The notes under the pieces are model-generated. The model was given only the letters and a program-made list of their open reading frames with translations. It ran no database searches and was not told where the DNA came from. A stretch of 64,000 nucleotides of DNA from Burkholderiales bacterium. Lineage in GTDB: Bacteria > Pseudomonadota > Gammaproteobacteria > Burkholderiales > SG8-39. The position numbers were made by a program, and so were the translations under genes. Of the stretch, positions 40,783-49,823 are shown piece after piece. Numbering within the stretch: the stretch's first letter is position 1; every line of letters begins with the position of its first letter. The stretch spans positions 1 through 64,000 of the forward strand of contig JAOAEA010000005.1 of assembly GCA_026417035.1 (NCBI GenBank). Direction: 5' to 3'.

Positions 40783-42996
40783 CTAGTCGCCGACCGCCGC
40801 CGCGAGCGCGCGGTCGAAGGCGCTCTCCCCGGTCTCCACGACGCGCAGCCAGCCCGCCTTCACCGCCTCCGCGAGCTCGCCGGCGTCCATCGACCGCGGC
40901 GGCTGGCCGGCCGCGCGGAACGCATAGAGGGTCCGCTTGGGACTCACCCAGCCGATCTTCATCCGCACCGGCGGATCCGCGTCGCCGAACTCCACCACGG
41001 TCCCGCGCTCGAGGCGCAGGAAGCCGAGCTTCGCCGCCGCGGCATCGAACTCGCCGAGCGGCGACGGCGCGGCCGCGGGCGCGGGTGCGGCGGGCTTCGG
41101 CGCAGGCGGCGGCGGGACGGCCTGCGCGCGCGCCGCGTTGAGGAGCGCGGTGTGGGCCTGCATCAGCTCTTCCAGGAATGCGTCGCGCTCGGCATGGGGG
41201 ACATTGGCGGCCTGCATGCCCTTGACCAGCGCCGGGACGAGCTTCGGCAGCAGCGCCGCGAGCTTCGGCACGTCGGCGCGCGCCTTCGGCGCGACGCTCC
41301 ACACGAGGTCGTCCATCGCCTGCACGAGGGCGCTGCGGGGCTCGCGCGCCGCGTCGCCGGCGAGCTCGGCGAGCGCGAGCGCCGGCACCCACACCTCGCG
41401 GAGGAACTTCGCGACGAAGCCGGGGACGTCGCCGCCGGCCCGCAGCTCGACCTCGGCGCGCGCGGTCGCCCGCGCCTGCTCGGCGCGCTCGCGCTCGGCG
41501 AGCTCCGCCGCGACGCGCTCGAGCTCCGCATCCTGCCGCCGCGCCGCTTCGCCGGCGGCCTGCTCGATCCGCGCGATCGCGTCCTCGAAGATGGCCAGGT
41601 CCGTTTCGAAGCGCGCATTGAGATCTTCCACCACCGCGCGCAGCGTGGCGACGAAGGCGCCCTCGGGCGAGGCGTCGAGCTCCGGATCGGAGGCGAGCTC
41701 GGTAATCCGGGTGAGGAGCCTGCGCACCGGATGCTCGCGGCGCGCGAAAAAGCTGCGGTCGAGGAGCGCCGCCTTGAACGCGGCGATCCGCAGGCGGTCG
41801 ACCTCGGCCTTGACCGCATCCGGGACCGAGCGGTCGCCGAGCACGAAGTCGAAGACGACGCCGACGAGCTCGCCGGTGAGCTGGTCGAGCGGATGCGCGC
41901 CGGCGACGCGCTGCACGGCCTCCGCGTAGGCGATGCCGGCGAGCGGCGCGCCCACGACGGCGCCTGCGTGGCCCGCGCCCGCAACCGCGGGGGGTGCGCC
42001 GGCCGCCGGGGCGGCGCCCGGGACCACCGGCACGAGCGCCGCCGCCTGCAGCTGGGCGAGCGAGGCGAGCACCTCGGGGTCCACCGGCGTGGCGAGCGCG
42101 CTCGCATACAGCGTCCCTTCCGGGTTCGCCATCATCCGCGCGCCTTGCCGCAACGAGCCGCCGCCGGCCGCAAGCATGGAGGCGACGATCGCGCCGAGAT
42201 CCATCGGCATGCCGGCGGCCCCGGGCAGGAGATCGCGCAGCGACAGCACCTGGCTCACGGAGAGATCGGGGCGCTTGCGCCCGGATCCGGCCTCCGCCGC
42301 GGCGCCCCCCGCGGCGCCGCCGCGCCCCGTGTCGCGGGCGCGCTGGATCTCGTGCTTGAGCCGCGGCACGATGCCCGCGGCGATCAGTTGCTCGTTCAGC
42401 TCGAAGTAGAGCTTGCGCAGCGCGAGCGTGAGATGCGGCTGCAGCACGTTGAGGATCGTCGCCCGGACCGGGCCGGAGTCGGCCGCGGCGTCGATCGCGT
42501 GCTTGAGGGCCGACAGCGCCGCGTCGGGGTCGACCGGGTTCGCCTCGCGCTCGACCGGGCCGTCCTCGCCGAGCAGGGCGCCGATGCGCGTCTCGACCCC
42601 GAGGAGCTCGTCGGCGTCGAGCTCGTTCATCGCCTTCGAGCGCAGCCGCCCGATGGCGATCTGGTCTTCGATCATGCCGTCGTCGACGAGCGTGAGCTCG
42701 TCGAGCGAGAGCGCCTGCGCCGCCGGCTTCGGCCCGCCGCGGTCGAGCCGCGCGTCGAAGCCCTGCAGGAACCGCTTCTCGAAGTCGGCGAGGATCGCCT
42801 CCCGCGACGCGCGTGCCCGCCCGGCGGCCTCGGCGATGATCCGCTGCTCCGCCATGTTGCCGGAGGCCGCTTCGAGCTCGTGCAGCGCCTGCGGCAGGGC
42901 GTCGAATCCCGACTTCACGCCGCCCGCGAGCTCGGCGCGCGCGAGCTCGCGGATGTGCCCGAGCAGCGCGGGTGCGTTCGGGTGGCGCCTGTGCAT
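40783..42996 (-). CDS. DUF1631 family protein
   Basis: 737 aa, a large soluble protein of the DUF1631 family found mainly in Beta- and Gammaproteobacteria. Family features: ALHELEAASGNMAEQRII near the start, LSLDELTLVDDGMIEDQIAI, the long helical middle with ERAEQARA-type coiled coil, and the C-terminal GWVSPKRTLYAFRAAG beta module. Two low-complexity Ala/Pro linkers lie around residues 330 and 625. No catalytic motif is visible. Function is unknown. Convergent with trmB; HAD and hemW genes lie upstream on the same strand. Confidence 0.88.
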   Translation of the reverse strand: MHRRHPNAPALLGHIRELARAELAGGVKSGFDALPQALHELEAASGNMAEQRIIAEAAGRARASREAILADFEKRFLQGFDARLDRGGPKPAAQALSLDELTLVDDGMIEDQIAIGRLRSKAMNELDADELLGVETRIGALLGEDGPVEREANPVDPDAALSALKHAIDAAADSGPVRATILNVLQPHLTLALRKLYFELNEQLIAAGIVPRLKHEIQRARDTGRGGAAGGAAAEAGSGRKRPDLSVSQVLSLRDLLPGAAGMPMDLGAIVASMLAAGGGSLRQGARMMANPEGTLYASALATPVDPEVLASLAQLQAAALVPVVPGAAPAAGAPPAVAGAGHAGAVVGAPLAGIAYAEAVQRVAGAHPLDQLTGELVGVVFDFVLGDRSVPDAVKAEVDRLRIAAFKAALLDRSFFARREHPVRRLLTRITELASDPELDASPEGAFVATLRAVVEDLNARFETDLAIFEDAIARIEQAAGEAARRQDAELERVAAELAERERAEQARATARAEVELRAGGDVPGFVAKFLREVWVPALALAELAGDAAREPRSALVQAMDDLVWSVAPKARADVPKLAALLPKLVPALVKGMQAANVPHAERDAFLEELMQAHTALLNAARAQAVPPPPAPKPAAPAPAAAPSPLGEFDAAAAKLGFLRLERGTVVEFGDADPPVRMKIGWVSPKRTLYAFRAAGQPPRSMDAGELAEAVKAGWLRVVETGESAFDRALAAAVGD

Positions 42997-43045
42997 GACG
43001 CGAAATCTATCACGCCCGCTCTGACGGCCCGCTGACGCGCGGCGG

Positions 43046-43768
43046 CTACGCGCCGAGCTTCTTCGCGAGGTCGATGAAGTCCTTCGCGTTCACCTCGAAG
43101 CGCGGCTCCGGCTTCAGGTCCTTGCGGGCGCCGGGCCCGAACTCGAGCGGCCGCTGCACGAACGCCGCCTTGAGGCCGCAGCGCTTCGCGGCGTCGAGGT
43201 CGCTCTTGTGCGCCGCGACCATCATCATCTGCCAGGGCCGCAGGCCGAGGAGCTCGCACGCGCCGAGGTACACCTGCGGGTCGGGCTTGTAGTGGCGGAA
43301 GAGTTCCGCCGAGAGCACCGCGTCCCAGGGGAGCTTCGCGTGCTTCGCCATGTCGACGAGCAGCGCGACGTTGCCGTTGGAGAGCGTCGCGATCACGAAC
43401 CGCTTCTTCAGCCGCTTGAGGCCCGCGACCGCGTCGGGCCAGGGCTTGAGCCGGTGCCAGACCCGGTTGAAGTGCGAGCGCTCCGCTTCGTCGAACGCCG
43501 CGGCGATCCCGAACTGCGCGAGGAGGTCGTCGAGGATCATCCGGTGCAGGGCGTCGACCGGCGTCCACGCGAGCTCGCCGCGGCGCACGCGGTCCATCGC
43601 CGGCGCGTAGCCCGCCCGCCAGCCGTCGGCGAACGCGGCCCAGTCGACCACGAGCCTCTTCGCGGCGCCGAGCCGGCGGCCCTCGCGGATGATCGTGCCG
43701 CGCCAGTCCACGACGGTGCCGAACACGTCGAAGGCGAGCGCCTTCACTTCCGCCAGTGCTTTCCTCAT
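43046..43768 (-). CDS. Haloacid dehalogenase, type II (HAD superfamily)
   Basis: 240 aa from ATG 43768. HAD motif I LAFDVFGTVVDWRG (nucleophilic Asp), motif II ATLSNGN, motif III Lys in RHYKPDPQVYLGA, and motif IV MMVAAHKSDLDAAKRCGL. The N-A/G pattern and AHxxD motif IV match (S)-2-haloacid dehalogenases, which hydrolyse 2-haloalkanoates, though many annotated members have other phosphatase substrates. The start overlaps the hemW stop (ATGA), so the two are co-translated. Confidence 0.88.
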   Translation of the reverse strand: MRKALAEVKALAFDVFGTVVDWRGTIIREGRRLGAAKRLVVDWAAFADGWRAGYAPAMDRVRRGELAWTPVDALHRMILDDLLAQFGIAAAFDEAERSHFNRVWHRLKPWPDAVAGLKRLKKRFVIATLSNGNVALLVDMAKHAKLPWDAVLSAELFRHYKPDPQVYLGACELLGLRPWQMMMVAAHKSDLDAAKRCGLKAAFVQRPLEFGPGARKDLKPEPRFEVNAKDFIDLAKKLGA

Positions 43769-44973
43769 CGGCTCCCCTCCGGTCCGGAATCCAGGAACAG
43801 CTCGAGCAGGTCGTTGAGGTAGCGCCGGCCGCGCTCGGTCGGCCGCACCAGCGTCGGGCCGACCACGGCGAGCCCCTTCGCCTCCGCGCGCGCGAGCGGC
43901 GCCGCGACGGCGGCGATCGCGAGCCCCGTGCGTTCCGTGAAGAGCGCGGGCGCGAAGCCCTCCGTCAGCCTGAACGCGTTCATCATGAACTCGAAGGCGA
44001 GCTCTCCCCGCGCGACCTCGCGGCGCTCGACGACCTGCGCGCCCGCCGCGACGCGGCGCATGTACTCGGCCGGCGTGCGCGCGCGCGCTTCGCGCACGAC
44101 CCGGTCGGGAAACGAGATCTTGGCGTGCGCGCCGGCGCCGATGCCGAGATAGTCGCCGAAGCGCCAGTAGTTGAGGTTGTGCCGGCACTCGTGCCCGGCG
44201 CGGGCGTGCGCGGAGGTCTCGTAGTGACGGAAACCGGCCGCCGCGAGCGTCGCCTCGACGGCGTCGTGGATCGCCGCCGCCGCGTCCTCGTCGGGGAGCG
44301 GCGGCGGACGGGTCGCGAAGAGGGTGTTCGGTTCGATCGTGAGGTGATAGGCCGAGACGTGCGGCGCCCCGCTGGCGATCGCGGCTTGCGCGTCGCGCCG
44401 CGCGCCCGCTTCGTCCTGGCCGGGCAGCGCGTACATGAGGTCGATGTTGAAGTTCGCGAAGCTCTGCGCGGCGATCTCGACGGCACGATGCGCCTCGCGC
44501 GCGCCGTGGATGCGCCCGAGCGACGCGAGGCACCCGTCGTCGAAGCTCTGCACGCCGAGCGAGAGCCGGTTCACGCCGGCGGCGCGGAAGTCGCGGAACC
44601 GGCCGGCCTCGACCGTGCCGGGATTGGCCTCGAGCGTCACCTCCGCGTCGGGGTCGAGCGCGAGGCGCGCGCGGATCGCGGCGAGGAGCCGGTCGATCGA
44701 ACGCGCCGCGAAGAGGCTCGGCGTGCCGCCGCCGAGGAATACCGTGTGCACGCGCCGCCCCCAGACGGCCGGCAGCGCCGATTCCAGGTCGGCGATGAGC
44801 GCATCGACGTACTCGTCCTCGGGCAGCGCGCCGCGCGCCTCGTGCGAGTTGAAGTCGCAATAGGGGCACTTCCTCACGCACCACGGCAGGTGGACGTAGA
44901 CGGCAAGGGGCGGCAGGACGGCGAGGCGCGTTCCGCTCGCCGGGGCCGGTGCCTGGATGACTGCGGTGGCCAT
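43765..44973 (-). CDS. hemW: Radical SAM heme chaperone HemW
   Basis: 402 aa from ATG 44973; the ORF-track extension is antisense shadow. Radical-SAM cluster CVRKCPYCDF, preceded by YVHLPWC, then TVFLGGGTPSLF, EANPGTVEAG, GVNRLSLGVQSF, DLMYALPGQD and the HemW C-terminal domain with GIGAGAHAKI and FEFMMNAFRL. HemW delivers heme to respiratory proteins; the extra Cys downstream of the cluster is absent from CPO HemN. Its stop overlaps the HAD gene start. Divergent from the thioesterase gene. Confidence 0.92.
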   Translation of the reverse strand: MATAVIQAPAPASGTRLAVLPPLAVYVHLPWCVRKCPYCDFNSHEARGALPEDEYVDALIADLESALPAVWGRRVHTVFLGGGTPSLFAARSIDRLLAAIRARLALDPDAEVTLEANPGTVEAGRFRDFRAAGVNRLSLGVQSFDDGCLASLGRIHGAREAHRAVEIAAQSFANFNIDLMYALPGQDEAGARRDAQAAIASGAPHVSAYHLTIEPNTLFATRPPPLPDEDAAAAIHDAVEATLAAAGFRHYETSAHARAGHECRHNLNYWRFGDYLGIGAGAHAKISFPDRVVREARARTPAEYMRRVAAGAQVVERREVARGELAFEFMMNAFRLTEGFAPALFTERTGLAIAAVAAPLARAEAKGLAVVGPTLVRPTERGRRYLNDLLELFLDSGPEGSR

Positions 44974-45100
44974 GGGAGTTCGCGCGCGCGGGAATCGCGG
45001 GACGCAGCCCGAGGGTCGGACGGCCCGCGTTTGACCCGCGCCTGCCGCGATTTTACAGTGCCGCATCGCGGCGGATGCCGCGCTGCCGCGACTTCCGCCG

Positions 45101-45550
45101 ATGCACCGCCTCTTTCGCCACGAGTTCGAGGTCCTGCCTTCCGCGCTCGACCGCAACGGCCACGTGAACAACGTCCAGTACGTGCAGTGGATGCAGGACG
45201 TCGCCGTGATGCACGCCGACGCCGCCGGCTGCAGCGCGGTGACCGAGGCGATCGGCGCGACCTGGGTCGCGCGGAGCCATTGGATCGAGTACCTCCGCCC
45301 CGCCTTCGCGGGCGACCGCATCGCGGCGGTGACCTGGGTCGCGAACTTCCGCCGGGTGCGCTCGCTCAGGAAGTACCGGTTCGTGCGCATCGGCGACGCG
45401 GCGCTCATCGCCCAGGGCGAGACCGACTGGGTCTTCGTGGACGCCGCGACCGGCAAGCTGCGCGCGATCCCGGAGAGCGTGTCCGGCGCGTTCGTCCTCG
45501 TCCCCGAGGCCGAGGAGCCGGACGCCGCCGCGATCGCGGCGGGCCGCTGA
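45101..45550 (+). CDS. Acyl-CoA thioesterase (hotdog, YbgC/FadM-like)
   Basis: 149 aa single hotdog domain. Opening FEVLPSALDRNGHVNNVQYVQW carries the 4HBT-type motif where the Asp (DxxGHVNN) is catalytic. Then WVARSHWIEYLRPAFAGDRI and RKYRFVRIGDAALIAQGETDWVF. Hydrolyses acyl-CoA thioesters; the exact substrate is unknown. 16 bp before the RibD-like gene, likely one transcript. Confidence 0.85.
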   Translation: MHRLFRHEFEVLPSALDRNGHVNNVQYVQWMQDVAVMHADAAGCSAVTEAIGATWVARSHWIEYLRPAFAGDRIAAVTWVANFRRVRSLRKYRFVRIGDAALIAQGETDWVFVDAATGKLRAIPESVSGAFVLVPEAEEPDAAAIAAGR

Positions 45551-45566
45551 CGCGGGCGGCGGCGCG

Positions 45567-46091
45567 ATGACCGTCCATCGGCCGGTCAGGCTCTTCATCG
45601 CAACGAGCCTCGACGGCTGCATCGCGCGCGCCGACGGGCGCGTGGACTGGCTCTTCACGGACGGCGACTACGGTTACGCGGCGTTCTACGACGCCGTCGA
45701 CACGGTGATCATGGGCCGGCGGACCTACGACGATGTCCTCGGGTCCGGGCCTTACCCGTATCCCGGCAAGGCGGGTTTCGTGTTCTCCCACTCGCCGCCC
45801 GCCGCGGCCCCCGAGCACGTGACCTTCGTGTCCGGCCCGCCGGCGGCGCTCGTCGCGCGGCTGCGCGAGGCGCAGGGCAAGGCCCTGTGGCTCGTCGGCG
45901 GCGCCGGCCTGGTCGCGTCGTTCCTCGACGCGGACCTCGTCGACGAGATCATCGTCTCCGTGCATCCGCGGATCCTCGGTGCGGGGATCCCGCTCTTCCC
46001 GCGCCAGGGCCGGGAACTCGCCCTCGAGCTCGCCGGCGTCACCCCGTTCCCGAGCGGGTTGGTGCAGCTGCGTTACGCGCGGCGGCGCTGA
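45567..46091 (+). CDS. Dihydrofolate reductase family / RibD C-terminal domain protein
   Basis: 174 aa. RLFIATSLDGCIARADGRVDWL at the start, VIMGRRTYDDVLG, then LWLVGGAGLVASFLDADLVDEI and HPRILGAGIPLFP: the signature order of stand-alone RibD_C reductases (YyaP/YwjB type) using NADPH. True substrate unknown. Likely co-transcribed with the thioesterase. Confidence 0.88.
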   Translation: MTVHRPVRLFIATSLDGCIARADGRVDWLFTDGDYGYAAFYDAVDTVIMGRRTYDDVLGSGPYPYPGKAGFVFSHSPPAAAPEHVTFVSGPPAALVARLREAQGKALWLVGGAGLVASFLDADLVDEIIVSVHPRILGAGIPLFPRQGRELALELAGVTPFPSGLVQLRYARRR

Positions 46092-46202
46092 GGCGGCCCC
46101 CGCCCCTCGCCCGCTATCGGCTTGCCGAAGAACGCTCCCCTCTTGAGCGCGCCGGTCGTCGTCGCCGTCGGAGAGCGTGGCGAAGCGTTTATCAAGGGCC
46201 CG

Positions 46203-46793
46203 CTATCCGTCCTCGCGGATGAGCTCGATCAGGCGCCGCAGCGCCTGCCCGCGGTGGCTGATGGCGTTCTTCTCGTCCGGGGCGAGCTCCGCGGCGGTCC
46301 GCCCGAGCGCGGGGACGAGGAAGTGCGGGTCGTAGCCGAAGCCGCCGCTGCCGCGCGGCTCGTCGATCACCTCGCCGTGCCAGCGGCCCTGGGCGATCAG
46401 GGGCTCGGGGTCGTGCGCGTGGCGGACCAGGACGATGACCGCGTAGTAGTGGGCGGCGCGGTCGGCGACGCCCGCGAGCAGCCGCACGAGCTTCGCGTTG
46501 TTGCGGTTGTCCGAGCGGGGCTCGCCCGCGAAGCGCGCCGAGTGCACGCCGGGCTCGCCGCCGAGCGCGCGCACGCAGATGCCCGAATCGTCGGCGAGCG
46601 CGGGCAGGCCGGAGAGCTCGGCCGCGTGGCGCGCCTTGACGAGCGCGTTCTCGACGAAGGTGTCGTGCGGCTCCGCGACCTCCAGGATGCCGAGGTCGCC
46701 CTGCGGGACGATCGCGTAGCCGAGCGGCGCGAGCAGCTCGCGGAACTCGCGCAGCTTGCCGGGGTTGCCGGAGGCGAGGACGATCGTTCTCAC
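46203..46793 (-). CDS. rdgB: XTP/dITP diphosphatase (RdgB/HAM1)
   Basis: 196 aa house-cleaning enzyme that hydrolyses dITP, XTP and similar damaged purine triphosphates. Motifs IVLASGNPGKLREFRELL, VENALVKARHAAELSGLPALADDSG, SARFAGEPRSDNRNNAKLVRLL and GGFGYDPHFLVPALG. Ends DEKNAISHRGQALRRL. A full-length family member, next to rph on the same strand as in many Betaproteobacteria. Confidence 0.95.
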   Translation of the reverse strand: MRTIVLASGNPGKLREFRELLAPLGYAIVPQGDLGILEVAEPHDTFVENALVKARHAAELSGLPALADDSGICVRALGGEPGVHSARFAGEPRSDNRNNAKLVRLLAGVADRAAHYYAVIVLVRHAHDPEPLIAQGRWHGEVIDEPRGSGGFGYDPHFLVPALGRTAAELAPDEKNAISHRGQALRRLIELIREDG

Positions 46794-46814
46794 GCCGCGG
46801 CCCGAGCTGACAGC

Positions 46815-46995
46815 TCAACGCAGAGGACGCAGAGAACGCAGTAAGGCGCACCCACGATGTTGTTCCTCGACCGATCCGTGCACACGCCACGCGCCTCCAC
46901 GATCGTTTCTCGCCGCTCGAGGGGGAAGCTGCAGGAGGGCGGTCGGGCCGACGCTCTCAGCGGCCCTCTGCGGCCTCCGCGCCCTCTGCGTTGAA
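46815..46995. repeat. Inverted ACGCAGAG-type repeat element between rdgB and rph
   Basis: The 206-bp gap has no ORF. Left end TCAACGCAGAGGACGCAGAG is mirrored at the right end by CTCTGCGGCCTCCGCGCCC then TCTGCGTTGAA, i.e. an imperfect inverted repeat built of ~9-bp ACGCAGAGG-like units with ~110 bp between arms. Similar CGCAGAG repeat arrays are common in intergenic DNA of many bacteria. Could fold into a cruciform or long RNA hairpin. No transposase in the window. Confidence 0.6.
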
Positions 46996-46999
46996 AGGT

Positions 47000-47716
47000 T
47001 CAGACGCCCAGCGCCCGGCGCTGCAGCGCCACCAGCTCGCGGATGCCCTTCTCCGCCAGCGCGAGCAGCGCGTCCATCTCGGCGCGCGTGAAGGGCCGGC
47101 CTTCCGCGGTCCCCTGCACCTCGACGAACCCGCCGGCACCCGTCATGACGACGTTCATGTCGGTGTCGCACGCCGCGTCTTCGGCGTAGTCGAGGTCGAG
47201 CACCGGCACGTCCTCGTGGATGCCCACGGAGACGGCGGCCACGAAGTCGGTGAACGGCAGCGCCGCGACCTTCCCCTCGCCGACGAGCCGCGCGCAGGCG
47301 TCGTGCAGCGCGACGAACGCGCCGGTGATCGACGCCGTGCGCGTGCCGCCGTCGGCCTGGATCACGTCGCAGTCGATCTGCACCGTGCGCGGCCCGAGCC
47401 GCTCGAGGTCGGTCACGGCGCGCAGCGAGCGGCCGATCAGCCGCTGGATCTCCTGCGTGCGGCCACTCTGCCGGCCGCGCGCCGCCTCCCGGTCCGTGCG
47501 CGTGTTGGTCGAGCGTGGGAGCATGCCGTACTCCGCGGTCACCCACCCGCGCTGCGTGTCGCGCAGATGCGGGGGCTGGCGCTCTTCGATGCTCGCGGTG
47601 CAGACGACGCGCGTGTCGCCGAACGCCACCAGGACCGACCCTTCGGCGTGCTTGGTGAAGCCGCGCTGGATCGTGACCGGGCGCAGCTCGTCGGGTTTGC
47701 GGCCGGAGGGGCGCAT
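47000..47716 (-). CDS. rph: Ribonuclease PH
   Basis: 238 aa from ATG 47716 ([20 protein letters not shown]); the ORF-track start 31 codons upstream is unsupported. Phosphorolytic 3' exonuclease that trims tRNA 3' ends. Motifs [48 protein letters not shown] and [19 protein letters not shown]. Full-length hexamer-forming family size. Between rdgB and the PP2C gene. Confidence 0.96.
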   Translation of the reverse strand: MRPSGRKPDELRPVTIQRGFTKHAEGSVLVAFGDTRVVCTASIEERQPPHLRDTQRGWVTAEYGMLPRSTNTRTDREAARGRQSGRTQEIQRLIGRSLRAVTDLERLGPRTVQIDCDVIQADGGTRTASITGAFVALHDACARLVGEGKVAALPFTDFVAAVSVGIHEDVPVLDLDYAEDAACDTDMNVVMTGAGGFVEVQGTAEGRPFTRAEMDALLALAEKGIRELVALQRRALGV

Positions 47717-47846
47717 CAGCCGGCTCTCGGCGATCGGCTGCCGGCAGCCGGCGCCGGACGTTCGGTTGCCCGGCCGATACGCGCACGGGGCGCCGGGGCG
47801 CGCGCGCACGCCGGCGCCGGTCCGACAGCGGGGTGCCGGCCGGCGG

Positions 47847-48758
47847 TCATCCCGAGTGCTTGCGGATCGCGGAGCGGATCTCGTCGATCGCGCGCTCGAT
47901 CTCGTCGTCGGTGAGGTGGGACTGCGCCTCGCCGGCCGCCTTGCCCCAGTCCGAGAGCTTGGTCGTCTTCTCGTTCGTCTCCATGGCGAGCGTCGAGATC
48001 CAGCTGCCAGCCTCCGCGACCTCGTCCGCCCAGGTCATGGCGACGACGGACAGGTTGTCGCGCTCCGCGCCGCCGCGCGCCTCGGCGAGGTCCATGAGCT
48101 GCGGGACGCCGTGCATCACGTCGCCGCTGGCGAGCCGCTCGCCGATCTCGCGGGCGCCGAGCGGGCCCCAGAACCCGTCCGTGCACAGGACGATCGTGTC
48201 GCCGTGCCGCAGCAGCGCCCGGCGCGAGAGCTCCACCTTCGGCGGCGTCATCTGGCCGAGGCAGTTGAAGATCTTGTTGCGCTCCGGGTGCACGCCGACC
48301 GCCTCCTCGCGCAGCCGCCCGAGGTCGACGAGCATCTGCACCCGCGAGTGGTCCTTGGTCTGCATCTCGACGCGGCCGTCGCGGACGAGGTAGAGCCGCG
48401 AATCGCCGACATGCGCCCAGTAGGCGACCCCGTCCTGCACGACGCAGGCCACGCACGTGGTGCGCGGCGTCTCGAGGAGCCGGCGCACCTCGGCGTAGTC
48501 GAGGATCGCGAAGTGCGCGTTGGTGATCGAGTCGAGGAGGAAGCGCACCGGGTCGGCGAGCTTGGGCGTCGCCTCGCGCTGGAACGCCTCGGCGATGAAC
48601 TGCACCGCGATCTGTGCCGCGACCTCGCCGTGCAGGTGCCCGCCCATGCCGTCGGCGACGATCATCACCACCGCGTCGCGGCTGTAGCAGTAGGCGACGC
48701 GGTCCTGGTTCTCGCGGCGCCCGCCGACGCGGCTCTCCTGGTAGATCGAAAACTTCAT
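47847..48758 (-). CDS. PP2C-family Ser/Thr protein phosphatase
   Basis: 303 aa. Metal-binding motifs [61 protein letters not shown] and [10 protein letters not shown] define a Mn/Mg-dependent PP2C phosphatase. An extra ~50 residues at the C-terminus are helical. It is 7 bp downstream of a Ser/Thr kinase gene on the same strand, the expected antagonist pair. Confidence 0.93.
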   Translation of the reverse strand: MKFSIYQESRVGGRRENQDRVAYCYSRDAVVMIVADGMGGHLHGEVAAQIAVQFIAEAFQREATPKLADPVRFLLDSITNAHFAILDYAEVRRLLETPRTTCVACVVQDGVAYWAHVGDSRLYLVRDGRVEMQTKDHSRVQMLVDLGRLREEAVGVHPERNKIFNCLGQMTPPKVELSRRALLRHGDTIVLCTDGFWGPLGAREIGERLASGDVMHGVPQLMDLAEARGGAERDNLSVVAMTWADEVAEAGSWISTLAMETNEKTTKLSDWGKAAGEAQSHLTDDEIERAIDEIRSAIRKHSG

Positions 48759-48765
48759 CGCCGCG

Positions 48766-49713
48766 TCAGTGGCGCGCGAGCCGCGACAGCGCGCCGCGCA
48801 GGTTCAGGACGAAGGACTTCTTGCGCGCGATCTCGGGGTCGCGCTCGCGCAGCAGCACTTTCTGCAGCGCCATCGCGCTCTGCGGCCGCTTGAGGTGGTC
48901 GAGCTGCAGGCACCAGTCGATGGTCTCGAGCAGCTGCTCGGAGTAGCGTCCCGCGAAGAGCTGCGTGGCGGCGACGTAGCGATCCTTCTCCATGCGCAGG
49001 TCGGAAGCCTGCGGCGCCACCCCGGCGATGCAGGCGAACATGCTCGCGCCGACCGAGTACATGTCGCTCCACGGGCCGAGCAGCTCGCGGTTCTTGTACT
49101 GCTCCGGCGGCGCGAAGCCGGGCGTGTACATCGGGTTCAGCTTGAAGCCCCCCTGCACGAGCGTCTGGCGCGCGGCGCCGAAGTCGATGAGGACCGGGGT
49201 GCCGTCGTTGCGGATGTAGATGTTGGCCGGCTTGAGGTCGAGGTGCAGGAGCTTGTTCGCGTGCACCTCGCGCAGGCCGTTGAGCGCGAGGGTGAAGACC
49301 CGGCGGATGAAGTTCTCCTTGATCGCGCCCTTGCGCGCCTGGATGTACTCCTGCAGGGTGCGGCCGCGCTCGTAGCGCATCACGAGGTAGACGGTCTCGT
49401 TGGCGCGGAAGAAGTTGAGCACTCGCACGACGTTGGGGTGCGAGAGCCGCGCCAGGGCCCGTCCCTCCTCGAAGAAGCACTTCATGCCGTAGCGGAAGGT
49501 GGCGAGGTTCTCCTCCGAGATCGACGGCAGCGCATCGCCCTCGTGGCGCAGCGCGAGCGAGGAGGGCAGGTATTCCTTGATCGCGACCGGCTGGTCGTTC
49601 TCGTCGTGGGCGAGGTAGACGATCGAGAACCCGCCGCACGAGAGCATCTTCATGATGCGGTACGACTGCAGCTGATAGCCATCGGGGAGCGGCTGGTTCG
49701 CTTGCGACGGCAT
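48766..49713 (-). CDS. Hanks-type serine/threonine protein kinase
   Basis: 315 aa from ATG 49713 (MPSQANQPLPDGYQLQSY); the longer ORF-track start is shadow. Gly-rich loop LSCGGFSIVYLAHDENDQ, catalytic Lys in VAIKEYLP, catalytic loop HLDLKPANIYIR (HLD instead of HRD, Asp kept), DFGAARQ and APPEQY. No transmembrane or sensor domain is present, so it is cytoplasmic. Pairs with the PP2C phosphatase downstream. The gene pair near rph is a recurring Betaproteobacterial arrangement; substrates are unknown. Confidence 0.9.
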   Translation of the reverse strand: MPSQANQPLPDGYQLQSYRIMKMLSCGGFSIVYLAHDENDQPVAIKEYLPSSLALRHEGDALPSISEENLATFRYGMKCFFEEGRALARLSHPNVVRVLNFFRANETVYLVMRYERGRTLQEYIQARKGAIKENFIRRVFTLALNGLREVHANKLLHLDLKPANIYIRNDGTPVLIDFGAARQTLVQGGFKLNPMYTPGFAPPEQYKNRELLGPWSDMYSVGASMFACIAGVAPQASDLRMEKDRYVAATQLFAGRYSEQLLETIDWCLQLDHLKRPQSAMALQKVLLRERDPEIARKKSFVLNLRGALSRLARH

Positions 49714-49823
49714 CGGCGGCTGCGGGCGGGAGAGCGCGGGTGTTATGAAAACGGCCGGATTTGCGCCCCATTTTCGGGGCTCGCCTGGCCAAAGTAAAGC
49801 GCCGCCCGACCGGAAAACCGCCA

